Assembly (NCBI GenBank): GCA_021785655.1
Contig: JAJYET010000006.1
Span: forward strand, 1 to 64,000
DNA length: 64,000 bases
Source: a bacterium
GTDB lineage: Bacteria; Chloroflexota; Dormibacteria; Aeolococcales; Bog-877
Reading direction: 5' to 3'
In this document: positions 1-7,911 of the stretch, piece by piece
How positions within the stretch are numbered: the stretch's first letter is position 1
Layout of the letters: every line of letters starts with the position of its first letter
Notes under the pieces: generated by a model
Database searches by the model: none
What the model was told of the DNA's origin: nothing
What the model saw: the letters and a program-made list of their open reading frames with translations, nothing else
Translations under genes and position numbers: made by a program

Positions 1-19
1 GCATGCTTGCAGGGGTCAT
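1..19 (-). CDS. 5' end of a leftward gene, cut by the window edge
   Basis: An ATG on the minus strand at 19-17 opens a frame (M-T-P-A-S-M) that runs off the left edge. A strong ribosome binding site, AGGAGGA on the minus strand at 30-24, lies 4 nt before it. Only six codons are visible, so no product can be named. The gene would be divergent from the pseudokinase gene to its right. Confidence 0.45.
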
Positions 20-162
20 CGTGTCCTCCTGGTCTGTGGAAAGGGTCGGTGGCACGGTGGCCCTCTCTTGCCCCTTCTCAGGGCCAGATCGGGTCCCGCT
101 ATTTACACCAACATACGGGACGTGACCGCGCCCCGCTCCGGCCGCCATAAGATGGGGGCGAA

Positions 163-1200
163 TTGCAGGTGGATCAGCTCACCGGGACCACCGTCGGACG
201 GTACCGACTCAGGGGCCGCCTCCAGCTTCTCCCGTACGCCTCCGTTCACCAGGGAGAGTGCCTGGATGGCGGCGGGTCGGCCCTGCTGTGGGTTTTCGGC
301 GAACCGTACAGCGGGGCTCTCGGGTTCCAGGAGGCCCTGCAAAGGCTGGCCGGCGACCCACGGGCAGGAGGGCTCCCCGGGGTGGCCCAGACGCTGGAGA
401 TCGGAGCGCAAGAGGTCCCCACTCCGCTGACCTTCCTCGTGAACGAGGATGTCCCGGGGGGCTTTCTGGTGAGCCTTCTACAGCAGGGACGGGCGCCCGG
501 TGTGCTGGCCACGGTCTCGACCTTGGCGCAGACCCTGGATGAGGTCCACCGACGGGGACTGGTCCACGGTGATGTCCAGCCGGCCACGGTGGCGGCCGGC
601 CAGGGGGGTACGGCCGTGCTGGTGGGCATGGGGATCCGCACGGTGGTCACCCGGGTCAACCCCCATGCCGCCTGGCTGGACGCCACCCGCGGGTTCCGCC
701 CCCCCGAGGGCCGGGCCGATCCCAGCCCGGCCGCGGATCGGTATGGCCTGGCCGCCCTCACCTACTACCTGCTGGTCGGAAGGGCCCCCGCGCCGGAGGG
801 TGGGGTCGAGCCCCCCAGCCAGATCCGCGCCCAGCTGCCCCCCGCCGTGGATGAGGTGCTGCTGCAGGCCCTGGCGCGCGACCCGGCCGTCCGCCACCGC
901 TCCGCCGTGGAGATGGCGCATGAGCTGCGCCGCGCGGTCTCCCGGCGGAGCCGGGCGCCGGCTGGCCCCCGCCCGGCGGCCACCCCGCCGCCTGTGCCCG
1001 TCGGGCCGCCCGCCCACCCCTGGCAGCCGGCAAACGGTGGCGAGCCGGGCGCATCTCGCACCGTGGCCCTGGTGCCGATGGAGCAGCTGGAGATCCATCC
1101 CCGGGTCCGGCGGACGGGGGGGATCGTGCTGCTCAGCGTGCTGGTGGTGATGGCGGCCGCCCTTCTGGTCCTGTTCGCCACCGGACGGCTGTACCTCTGA
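163..1200 (+). CDS. Membrane-anchored Ser/Thr protein kinase-like protein, probably a pseudokinase
   Basis: 345 aa. Residues about 10-260 have the layout of a bacterial Hanks-type kinase: a GRYRLRGRL-like first strand, an HGDVQPATV catalytic-loop equivalent near residue 140, and an ADRYGLAALTYYLLVG helix typical of the C-lobe. The key residues are missing. No lysine is visible in the ALLWVFGEP strand, HRD reads HGD, the following K and N of the loop are Q and T, and the DFG motif is replaced by a GMG-like sequence. A proline-rich linker (about 265-300) leads to one C-terminal membrane helix (about 320-340) with almost nothing outside. The likely role is a cytoplasmic scaffold or sensor at the membrane, not catalysis (inference). 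The start is TTG at 163, with GTG 169 as the alternative. The Nudix gene follows without a gap. Confidence 0.75.
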   Translation: MQVDQLTGTTVGRYRLRGRLQLLPYASVHQGECLDGGGSALLWVFGEPYSGALGFQEALQRLAGDPRAGGLPGVAQTLEIGAQEVPTPLTFLVNEDVPGGFLVSLLQQGRAPGVLATVSTLAQTLDEVHRRGLVHGDVQPATVAAGQGGTAVLVGMGIRTVVTRVNPHAAWLDATRGFRPPEGRADPSPAADRYGLAALTYYLLVGRAPAPEGGVEPPSQIRAQLPPAVDEVLLQALARDPAVRHRSAVEMAHELRRAVSRRSRAPAGPRPAATPPPVPVGPPAHPWQPANGGEPGASRTVALVPMEQLEIHPRVRRTGGIVLLSVLVVMAAALLVLFATGRLYL

Positions 1201-1830
1201 TTGGCTGAGGACGGAGGTCGCCCCCGCGCCGCCGCCAGGGCCCTGGAGCAGCTCAAAGGGACGCTGAGGCCGCTGGCGGAGGAGCCCGACCGACCGGCGG
1301 ACCTTCGGGCCGCGGGGGTGCTGGCCCTCATCGACGGGCGCCGAGCCGAGCTTCCCCTCCTCCTGGAGCGGCGCAGCCACGACCTCCGCTCCCACCCCGG
1401 GCAGGTCGGGCTGCCGGGCGGCAGCCTGACGGAGACCGACGGAACCCTCTGGCAGGCGGCCCTCAGGGAGGCGGAGGAGGAGCTGGCGGTGCCGCCGGAG
1501 GCGGTCCGCGTCCTGGGATACCTGGACCCGGTGGTGATAGCCCACTCGGGGTTCCTGATGGTCCCGGCGGTGGCGCTGGTGAGGCGTGACTTCACCCCTC
1601 GGGCCGATCCCTCCGAGGTGTCCGGCTGGTTCTGGCTGCCACTGCTCCAGGCCCACACCGGGGTGCAGGACGTGGTCCGACGGCGTCACACCAGCCGCGG
1701 CTCCCTGCTGGTGCCCGGCTATCTCCAGGGGCGGGACTTCGTCTGGGGGGCGGCGCGTGTGGTGGTGGACCGCCTGCGGCGTGGTCTCGGAGAACATTTT
1801 CCGGAGCCGGCCCCGATCCAGGAGCCTTGA
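1201..1830 (+). CDS. Nudix hydrolase of the CoA pyrophosphatase (NudL/YeaB) type
   Basis: 209 aa. The sequence LLLERRSHDLRSHPGQVGLP followed by GGS and, after a short insert, ALREAEEEL carries the UPF0035 signature joined to the Nudix box that defines coenzyme A diphosphatases. Those enzymes cleave CoA and acyl-CoA to 3',5'-ADP and phosphopantetheine, using Mg or Mn bound by the REAEEEL glutamates. The start is TTG at 1201, directly after the stop of the pseudokinase gene, so the two are probably translated from one mRNA. A longer unconserved N-terminus (about 30 aa) precedes the domain. The family call is firm; the exact substrate is inferred. Confidence 0.85.
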   Translation: MAEDGGRPRAAARALEQLKGTLRPLAEEPDRPADLRAAGVLALIDGRRAELPLLLERRSHDLRSHPGQVGLPGGSLTETDGTLWQAALREAEEELAVPPEAVRVLGYLDPVVIAHSGFLMVPAVALVRRDFTPRADPSEVSGWFWLPLLQAHTGVQDVVRRRHTSRGSLLVPGYLQGRDFVWGAARVVVDRLRRGLGEHFPEPAPIQEP

Positions 1831-1985
1831 CCCGGCCGAGCGGGAGGCAACTGGGCACCAGCCCGGACCGGCACAGCCTGTGAGCCGAGACCGTACTCGG
1901 GCGAATCCCGGCGCGCTGCCCCGACGAGGAGGTGGTCCGGCGTCCCGTCCGCTACGAGTAGGCAGTGCCCGGAGTTCCTGATGCG

Positions 1986-2047
1986 CCCGGTGAAGCCCAC
2001 CGGGTCGCCCTTCCGCTACGGGGCCAGCGGGCCCAGGGGCCCGCTGG
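1986..2047. terminator. Two hairpins in the convergent gap between the Nudix gene and lon
   Basis: CCAGCGGGCC (2024-2033) pairs perfectly with GGCCCGCTGG (2038-2047) around a 4-nt loop, 17 nt past the lon stop in the direction of lon transcription. A second 7-bp stem, CCCGGTG (1986-1992) with CACCGGG (1998-2004), lies beside it. Neither has a clear U-tract. Their place between converging genes supports a termination role. The rest of 1831-2064 shows nothing recognisable. Confidence 0.5.
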
Positions 2048-2064
2048 TCGCGAGCAGAGGCCGG

Positions 2065-4530
2065 TCAGGCCGGAAGCGCGGACCCGATCACCGCATCGGC
2101 TCCGAAGCCCACCGGACGGCGGGCTGGATGCCGCTCCACCCGGGGCATGAGGGCACGGTCCAGAACCTCGCTGAGCGAGCGGACGTAGACCACCTCCATC
2201 CCCTCCAACGCCGAGGGATCGATCTCGTAGAGGTCGCGGCGGTTGCGCTCGGGGAGCAGGAAGATCTTGATCCCGGCCCGGTGGGCGGCCAGCAGCTTGT
2301 CCTTTACCCCCCCGATGGGGAGGATGCGGCCCCGCAGGGTCACCTCACCGGTCATGGCCAGGTCGTGGCGCACCGGCCGATCGCTGGCCACGGACACCAG
2401 GGTGGTGGCCAGGGTGACCCCGGCGGAGGGACCGTCCTTGGGGATGGCCCCGGCCGGCACATGGATGTGGACGCTGTGATCGTCGAAGAAGCCCTGGGGC
2501 ACCCCGTACTCGGACCCGTGGACCCGGACCCAGGAGAGCGCCGCCCGGGCCGACTCCTGCATCACGTCACCGATCTGCCCCGTGAGCTGAAGCTCGGGGC
2601 GGCCCTCGATCGCCAGCGCCTCCACCGTCACCAGGTCGCCGCCCACCTCGGAGACCACGACCCCGGTCGCCAAGCCGACCTTGTCCTCGGGCTCCGCCTC
2701 CACGGAGTCGAAGCGGATGGGTCCGAGGTACTCCATGAGCTGCTCCTGCCCCACCGCCACCGAGGTGAGCTCAGGGTGCTCCACCAGCTGGCGGGGGATC
2801 TTGCGCATCACCTGGGCCACCTGGCGCTCCAGCGCCCGGACCCCGGCCTCGTGGGTGTAGTTGCGGATGATCACCCGGAGAGCGGCGTCCGAGATCGAGA
2901 CCTCCTCGGGGGCGAGGGCGTGCTGCTGGAGCTGGCGCGGCACCAGGTGCTGCTTGGCGATCTCCAGCTTCTCCTCCTCGGTGTAGCCGTTGATGGCGAT
3001 GATCTCCATCCGGTCGCGGAGCGGCGGGGAGATGGTGTCGATGACATTGGCGGTGGTGATGAAGAGGACCTGCGAGAGGTCGTAGGGCACCTCCAGATAG
3101 TGGTCGGAGAACTCCCGGTTCTGCTCCGGGTCCAGGACCTCGAGAAGAGCCGCCCCGGGGTCGCCGCGGAAGTCCAGGCCCACCTTGTCGATCTCGTCCA
3201 GCATCATCACGGCATTCTTGGTGCCGGCCTGCTTCATCGCCTGGATGACCCGGCCGGGGAGGGCGCCGATGTAGGTGCGCCGATGGCCCCGGATCTCGGC
3301 CTCGTCGCGGATGCCTCCCAGGGAGATGCGCACCAGCTTGCGCCCCAGCGCCCGGGCGATGCTCCGCCCCAGCGAGGTCTTGCCCACCCCGGGGGGCCCC
3401 ACGAAGCAGAGGATGGGGGTCTGCAGCGGCGGGGGCGCCTCCCCCTCGCCAAGGGCGCGGCGGCGCTCCAGCACCCGCTGGCGGACCGCCATCCACTCCA
3501 GGATCCGCTCCTTTACCTTGGGCAGCCCGTAGTGATCCTCGTCCAGGATCCGGGCGGCGCCCTCGATGTCCAGGCGCTCCTGGTCGGGGTCCTGCCAGGG
3601 CAGGTCGACCAGCCAGTCGAGGTAGTTGCGCAGCATCCCCACCTCGGGAGAGGCACTGGGCGTGGCCTCCATCCGGTCCAGCTCCTTCAAGGCGCGCTTC
3701 TGGACGGACTCCGGCATCCCGGCGGCCAGGACCTTCTCGCGCAGGTCCTCCTCCTGACCGGAGTCGCCTCCGAGCTCCGACAGCTCCTTGCGGATGGCCT
3801 TGAGCTGCTCGCGCAGGATGGCTTCCCGCTGCCCCTGGTTGATGGTCTGGGCCACGTCCTGCTGGATCTTGTTGCGCAGTTGGGCGACCTCCACCTGGCG
3901 GGCCAGGAGGGGCACCAGGCCGCGCAGTCGCCGCTCCACGTCCGGCTCCTGCAGCAGGGCGATCCGGTCCTTGGCCTCCAGGTCAGGGGCCGTCCCCGCC
4001 AGATCTGCCACCTTTCCCGGCTCCTTGGCCCGGGCCACGGCCACGGCCAGCTCCGGCGGCACCTGCGCCCCGGCGGCGACATAGTCCTGGAACAGCTGCC
4101 GGACCGTGCCGACCAGCGCCTCGGTCTCGGTCCCGGTTGGGTCCACTTCGGAGACCGCCTCCACCGTGGCCAGCCACTGCTCCCCCACCTCCACGGCGAT
4201 AAGGCGCACCCGGCGCTGGCCCTCGACCAGCACCTGGGCCCCCGCCGCGCCTCGGCGGAAGGCGCCGATCTGGGAGACGGTGGCTATCGGGTAGAGGTCC
4301 TGGAAGCCCACCTCGTCCTGTTCACTCTCGCGCTGAACCGCCAGGACCACCTTTCCCTCGGCGGCCACGGCCGCCTCCAGGCTGGCCACCGACCGCTCCC
4401 GTCCGGCCCCCAGCGGGGCCAGCTGGTGCGGCAGAACGACGTTGTCACGGAGCGGCACCAGGGGCAGGGTCTCCACCCCGGGGGCGCCGGGCACGGGATC
4501 CTGCCCCTCGACCGCGTTGGACTCACTCAA
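2065..4530 (-). CDS. lon: ATP-dependent protease Lon
   Basis: 821 aa, the usual length for a bacterial LonA. It has the N-terminal substrate-binding domain (TLPLVPLRDNVVLPHQ, residues about 22-200), a helical region with the REAILREQLKAIRKEL heptads, the AAA+ module with Walker A GPPGVGKT at about 371-378 and Walker B MLDEIDK, and the C-terminal protease domain with catalytic serine in PKDGPSAG (about 699) and lysine in GGVKDK (about 742). It degrades misfolded and short-lived regulatory proteins in the cytoplasm as a hexamer. The start is TTG at 4530 with GGAG about 11 nt upstream. It appears monocistronic, ending at a hairpin. No HspR or CIRCE operator could be seen upstream. Confidence 0.97.
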   Translation of the reverse strand: MSESNAVEGQDPVPGAPGVETLPLVPLRDNVVLPHQLAPLGAGRERSVASLEAAVAAEGKVVLAVQRESEQDEVGFQDLYPIATVSQIGAFRRGAAGAQVLVEGQRRVRLIAVEVGEQWLATVEAVSEVDPTGTETEALVGTVRQLFQDYVAAGAQVPPELAVAVARAKEPGKVADLAGTAPDLEAKDRIALLQEPDVERRLRGLVPLLARQVEVAQLRNKIQQDVAQTINQGQREAILREQLKAIRKELSELGGDSGQEEDLREKVLAAGMPESVQKRALKELDRMEATPSASPEVGMLRNYLDWLVDLPWQDPDQERLDIEGAARILDEDHYGLPKVKERILEWMAVRQRVLERRRALGEGEAPPPLQTPILCFVGPPGVGKTSLGRSIARALGRKLVRISLGGIRDEAEIRGHRRTYIGALPGRVIQAMKQAGTKNAVMMLDEIDKVGLDFRGDPGAALLEVLDPEQNREFSDHYLEVPYDLSQVLFITTANVIDTISPPLRDRMEIIAINGYTEEEKLEIAKQHLVPRQLQQHALAPEEVSISDAALRVIIRNYTHEAGVRALERQVAQVMRKIPRQLVEHPELTSVAVGQEQLMEYLGPIRFDSVEAEPEDKVGLATGVVVSEVGGDLVTVEALAIEGRPELQLTGQIGDVMQESARAALSWVRVHGSEYGVPQGFFDDHSVHIHVPAGAIPKDGPSAGVTLATTLVSVASDRPVRHDLAMTGEVTLRGRILPIGGVKDKLLAAHRAGIKIFLLPERNRRDLYEIDPSALEGMEVVYVRSLSEVLDRALMPRVERHPARRPVGFGADAVIGSALPA

Positions 4531-4622
4531 TTTGCAGATCTCCGTTCAGTTGTGGGACCAACCGGCGCCCGAAGCAGAGTTTGCCCGGGGCCCTGGGCCT
4601 CGAAACCTAAGGCCGGGAGCGG

Positions 4623-5894
4623 TCAGCCGCGGGGGTGGGCGGCTCGCTCCTGGGTGATCACCACCTTCACCGCGCCACTGCGATCTGGCCGGGCGGCGGC
4701 TTGGAAGGCCTCGCGCCACAGATGCAGCGGGAACCGGTGGGTGATCCAGTCGGAAACCAGCTCTCGGTCGGCCTCCAGCCGGGCCAGCGCCAGGTCCAGA
4801 TGGTGCCCGGCCGGGGTCCTCCCGTATCCGTTGGAGCCCCCCTGGCGCACCTCCTTGAAGTAGGCGAGGGTGGTCTCGGCCCGGCCCGGCCGGGCCACGC
4901 CCACGGTCACCAGCTGTCCCCGGGGGCGGACCGCACGAAGGGCCAGCTCCACGGTTCCCGGGGTCCCGATCGAATCCAGAACCAGGTCCGGACCGGCGTC
5001 CAGGGCCCATTGGCCTCCCCTCCAGGGCCGTACCAGCCCGGCCCCGGTGAGCTCGGCCACCCGCTGGAGGACCGCCGGCGCCGCCGGGGGCACCGGCACC
5101 CCGGGAAGGCTCTCCACCAGCTTCCGCTGGTGCTCCCAGGCGCAGGTCACCAGCAGCGTCGCCCGAGGCCAGCGGCGGCAGGCTCCGAGGGCCAGACTCA
5201 GCCCGATGGTTCCCGCCCCCAGAACGAGGACCATCTCCGGCTCGCCCTCCACCTGGTCCAGGGCGTGCAGAGCGACGGCCACGGGGTCGGCCAGGACCGC
5301 CAGCTCCGGCGGCATGGCCGCCGGCAGCGGGTGGAGCTGGGAGGCGTGCGCCGTGATCCGGGGAGCGAAGCCTCCCGGGAGGCCCCGCACGTTGCCCAGA
5401 TGCATTCCGTACCCTGAGCCCCAGGGGCCGCCTGTGCGCACCCAGCGGCAGTGGGGGGGGAAGCCCCGCTCGCAGGCCGCGCACGGCTGGTCCAGCCCCC
5501 GCGCCTGGCAACCGAGCCAGGGGTCCACCGCGACCAGCTGGCCGGCCTCGACGTCGCCGTGCCGGGGTGGGTCGAGGACCCGGGCGAGGATCTCGTGTCC
5601 GAGGACGTGGGGAAAGGAGATCAACCCGCTGAGAGGGTTGTCGGAGCTGGCCTGGAGCAGGGCTTCCTTGACGTCCGAGCCGCAGACACCGGTTGAGAGC
5701 GGCTCCAGCAGGGCCCACTCCGGGCGTGGCCGAACGGGGTCACGTACCTCGCGCAACCCGAGTGGGCCCCCTCCCAGGAGCGCCCACCCTGGGCGCACCC
5801 GGGAGGCGATGCCGCCAATCAGGAGGGTCCGCGGTCTGGGGTCGAAGGTGAGCGCCAGCATCCCTCCAGGGTACCCGGGGGCGGGCCTGACCAC
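4623..5894 (-). CDS. Zinc-dependent medium-chain alcohol dehydrogenase family protein
   Basis: 423 aa. It has the GroES-like fold at the N-terminus with catalytic zinc ligands in STGVCGSDV and VLGHEI, a structural zinc lobe formed by spaced cysteines (CQARG..., PCAACERG..., HCR), and a Rossmann NAD(P) domain with VLGAGTIGLSLALG. The region after the structural zinc is longer than usual. The family oxidises alcohols or polyols; threonine or sugar-alcohol dehydrogenases are the closest general type, and the substrate cannot be read from the sequence. The start is GTG at 5894, but Met12 (MLALTFDP) is a plausible alternative. It is divergent from ispH and otherwise stands alone. Confidence 0.85.
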   Translation of the reverse strand: MVRPAPGYPGGMLALTFDPRPRTLLIGGIASRVRPGWALLGGGPLGLREVRDPVRPRPEWALLEPLSTGVCGSDVKEALLQASSDNPLSGLISFPHVLGHEILARVLDPPRHGDVEAGQLVAVDPWLGCQARGLDQPCAACERGFPPHCRWVRTGGPWGSGYGMHLGNVRGLPGGFAPRITAHASQLHPLPAAMPPELAVLADPVAVALHALDQVEGEPEMVLVLGAGTIGLSLALGACRRWPRATLLVTCAWEHQRKLVESLPGVPVPPAAPAVLQRVAELTGAGLVRPWRGGQWALDAGPDLVLDSIGTPGTVELALRAVRPRGQLVTVGVARPGRAETTLAYFKEVRQGGSNGYGRTPAGHHLDLALARLEADRELVSDWITHRFPLHLWREAFQAAARPDRSGAVKVVITQERAAHPRG

Positions 5895-6011
5895 GCTGTT
5901 TCATAACGGATAGGTGAGATCACCCTTGACTAGGATCACAACCGACGCGATCCTGGCGGGGTAACTTGACCTTGGAGATCCTTTAGGCCCATTAAGCGAT
6001 CGGGGAGAGGC
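5895..6011. promoter_or_regulatory. Divergent promoter region between the alcohol dehydrogenase gene and the ispH/hopanoid operon
   Basis: This 117-bp gap is less GC-rich than its surroundings. On the plus strand TTGACC (5966-5971) with CATTAA 18 nt later (5990-5995) could serve ispH, and another TTGACT lies at 5926-5931. The -10 matches are weak. The ispH ribosome binding site is GGGGAGAGG just before ATG 6012. On the minus strand TTATGA lies close to the dehydrogenase start. The promoter for the whole isoprenoid-hopanoid operon should lie here. Confidence 0.45.
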
Positions 6012-6863
6012 ATGAGCTTGTCGGTGCAGGTGATCCGCCCTCGGCACACCGGGTTCTGCTTCGGGGTGCGGGATGCGCTCGAGCTCACCCGCAGGACCGT
6101 GGAGGAGGGCGGCGAGGTGCTGGCCCTGGGGCAGGTGGTGCACAACGCCCGGGCCCTGGAGGAGCTGGAGGCGCAGGGGCTGCACGAAGCGAGCGCGCTC
6201 CCCGAGGCCCCGGGCCCGAGCGTGGTCGTGACCGCCCACGGCGCCCCCCCGGAGCTCTTCGCCGAGGCCGACCGCCGGGGGCTCAAGGTGGTGGACACCA
6301 CCTGCCCGCTGGTGCGCCGGGTGCAGCACCATGCGGAAGATCTGGGCCAGCTGGCGGGCACCGTGGTCGTGGTGGGACACTCTGAGCACAGCGAGGTGCG
6401 GGGGGTGGTGGGATGGGCCGCCTCCCAGGGGGCGGAGGTCGAGGTGGTGGCGAGTCTGGAGGACGCGGAGCGGCTGCCCTGGAGGGCGCGCCGTGGCGTG
6501 GTCTCCCAGAGCACCTTCCCCCAGTCGCGGTTCCGGGAGATAGCGGAGGTTGTGGCCGGGCGCACGGGGGAGGTGGAGGTGCGCGACACGACCTGCCCGG
6601 TGGTGACCCAGCGCCAGCGGGAGGCGCTCCGCTCTCTGCTCGACGAGGTGGACGTGGCGGTGGTGGTCGGGGGGCGGGGGTCCGCCAACACCCAGGCCCT
6701 GGCTGAGACCTGCGCCACGGTGCGGCCGACCCACCTCGTGGAGAGCGCTGCTGAGGTTCGTCCGGAGTGGTTCAGCCCCGGGCAGCGCGTTGGGATCACC
6801 TCCGGTACCTCCACCCCCTCCTGGGTGGTGGACGAGGTGGAGGCTGCCTGTCGTGTCCTCTGA
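6012..6863 (+). CDS. ispH: 4-hydroxy-3-methylbut-2-enyl diphosphate reductase
   Basis: 283 aa. IspH (LytB) makes IPP and DMAPP from HMBPP in the last step of the MEP pathway, using a [4Fe-4S] cluster. The three cluster cysteines are visible: FCFGV (Cys16), DTTCPLV (Cys98) and DTTCPVV (Cys195). Other family motifs are HGAPPEL, VGHSEHSEVRG and SQSTFPQSRF. The length fits the family. It is the first gene of a six-gene rightward operon leading to hopanoids, and its 3' end overlaps the next start by 11 nt. This placement ties supply of C5 units to squalene and hopene formation. Confidence 0.96.
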   Translation: MSLSVQVIRPRHTGFCFGVRDALELTRRTVEEGGEVLALGQVVHNARALEELEAQGLHEASALPEAPGPSVVVTAHGAPPELFAEADRRGLKVVDTTCPLVRRVQHHAEDLGQLAGTVVVVGHSEHSEVRGVVGWAASQGAEVEVVASLEDAERLPWRARRGVVSQSTFPQSRFREIAEVVAGRTGEVEVRDTTCPVVTQRQREALRSLLDEVDVAVVVGGRGSANTQALAETCATVRPTHLVESAAEVRPEWFSPGQRVGITSGTSTPSWVVDEVEAACRVL

Positions 6864-7911
6864 GGAGCCCGCCACCCTGCAGGTGCGGCCGGAGGGGTTG
6901 ACCGAGGGCCTGGCCCAGGCGGCCCAGGACCTTCTGGGTCGGTACCAGGAGAGGGTGACCGCAGGTCTGGAGCGCGCCTGCGCCCTTCTGCCGCCGGAGG
7001 TGGCCGGCCCGGCGCGGTACCACCTGGGCCTGGAGGAGGGCGCCCGGCCCGGCAAGGCGCTCCGCCCAACCCTGACCATGCTGGTGGGGGAGGGGCTGGG
7101 GGCGGACCGGCGGGTGCCCGCCCACCTGGCCACCGCCGTCCAGCTGGTCCACGACTTCTCCCTGGCCCATGACGACATCGTCGACGAGGACCGCGCTCGC
7201 CGCGGGCAGCCGGCCCTCTGGGTTAGATACGGGCTTCCCACCGCCCTCAACACCGGGGACGCCCTCCTCACCCTGGCCTTCCAGCTGCTGGCGGCGAGAG
7301 AGCTGACCCCGGAGGTGGCCCAGAGGGCGAGCGCCGAGCTGAGCCGCGCCACCATGGAGATGGTGGCGGGGCAGCAGGCGGACATCTCCGGCACCGGTGC
7401 CCCATTCCACGGGCTCTCCGCCTACATGCGGATGGTTGAGCTCAAGACGGGGGCGCTCATGGGGGCAGCCACCGCCCTGGGGGCGATCGCCGCCGGCGCG
7501 GGGCCGGACACCGTATCGGCCTGCGAGGCCTTCGGCCGCACTCTGGGGATCGCCTTCCAGCTCCGGGACGACGCCCTCGGCGTGTTCGGCGACGAGGTGG
7601 TGACCGGCAAGCCGGTGGGCAACGACCTGGTTCGCGGCAAGCAGGGGCTCCCGCTGCTTCTGGCACTGAGCGGCAACGGCGACCTGGGGAGCGCGGCGCG
7701 GAGCTGGCTGGAGCCCCCCGGGCTGCGCCTGGGCGACCTGCCGACGGCGGTGGCCCTGCTGCGGGAGGGCGGGGTTGCGGACCGCTGCCAGGGGCTCACC
7801 ACGACCTGGACCGAGAAGGCCCTCAACGCCGCCGCTCGGCTCCCGCTGGAGGGCGGAGTGGCGGGCGAGATCGAGATTCTCTGCCGCTGGCTGGGGGAGC
7901 GGGCGTCTTGA
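6853..7911 (+). CDS. Polyprenyl (farnesyl/geranylgeranyl type) diphosphate synthase
   Basis: 352 aa. The first aspartate-rich motif is HDDIVDED (about residues 106-113) and the second is LRDDALGVFGD (about 237-247). KPVGNDLVRGKQ follows, typical of trans-isoprenyl diphosphate synthases. The enzyme condenses IPP onto allylic diphosphates. In this operon it most likely supplies farnesyl diphosphate to HpnC/HpnD, though the second motif resembles GGPP synthases. I chose GTG 6853 because GGAGG at 6839-6843 sits 9 nt upstream; an upstream in-frame ATG at 6790 would add a low-complexity proline stretch lying inside ispH. Its stop overlaps the shc start as TTGA. Confidence 0.9.
   Translation: MSSEEPATLQVRPEGLTEGLAQAAQDLLGRYQERVTAGLERACALLPPEVAGPARYHLGLEEGARPGKALRPTLTMLVGEGLGADRRVPAHLATAVQLVHDFSLAHDDIVDEDRARRGQPALWVRYGLPTALNTGDALLTLAFQLLAARELTPEVAQRASAELSRATMEMVAGQQADISGTGAPFHGLSAYMRMVELKTGALMGAATALGAIAAGAGPDTVSACEAFGRTLGIAFQLRDDALGVFGDEVVTGKPVGNDLVRGKQGLPLLLALSGNGDLGSAARSWLEPPGLRLGDLPTAVALLREGGVADRCQGLTTTWTEKALNAAARLPLEGGVAGEIEILCRWLGERAS

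Noticed and set aside
1831-1985. Possible tRNA in the convergent gap, from a GGGCGAATCCC-like arm
   Set aside because: No T-loop consensus, acceptor stem or anticodon arm can be built around it.
4500-4600. HspR (HAIR) or CIRCE operator before lon
   Set aside because: TTGAGTGAGTCCAA at the start codon has the wrong spacing and symmetry for either element.
1981-4863. 960-codon open frame on the plus strand over lon
   Set aside because: It is antisense to a complete, motif-rich lon gene, and its composition (long runs of H, G, L, D) is the usual mirror of a high-GC gene.
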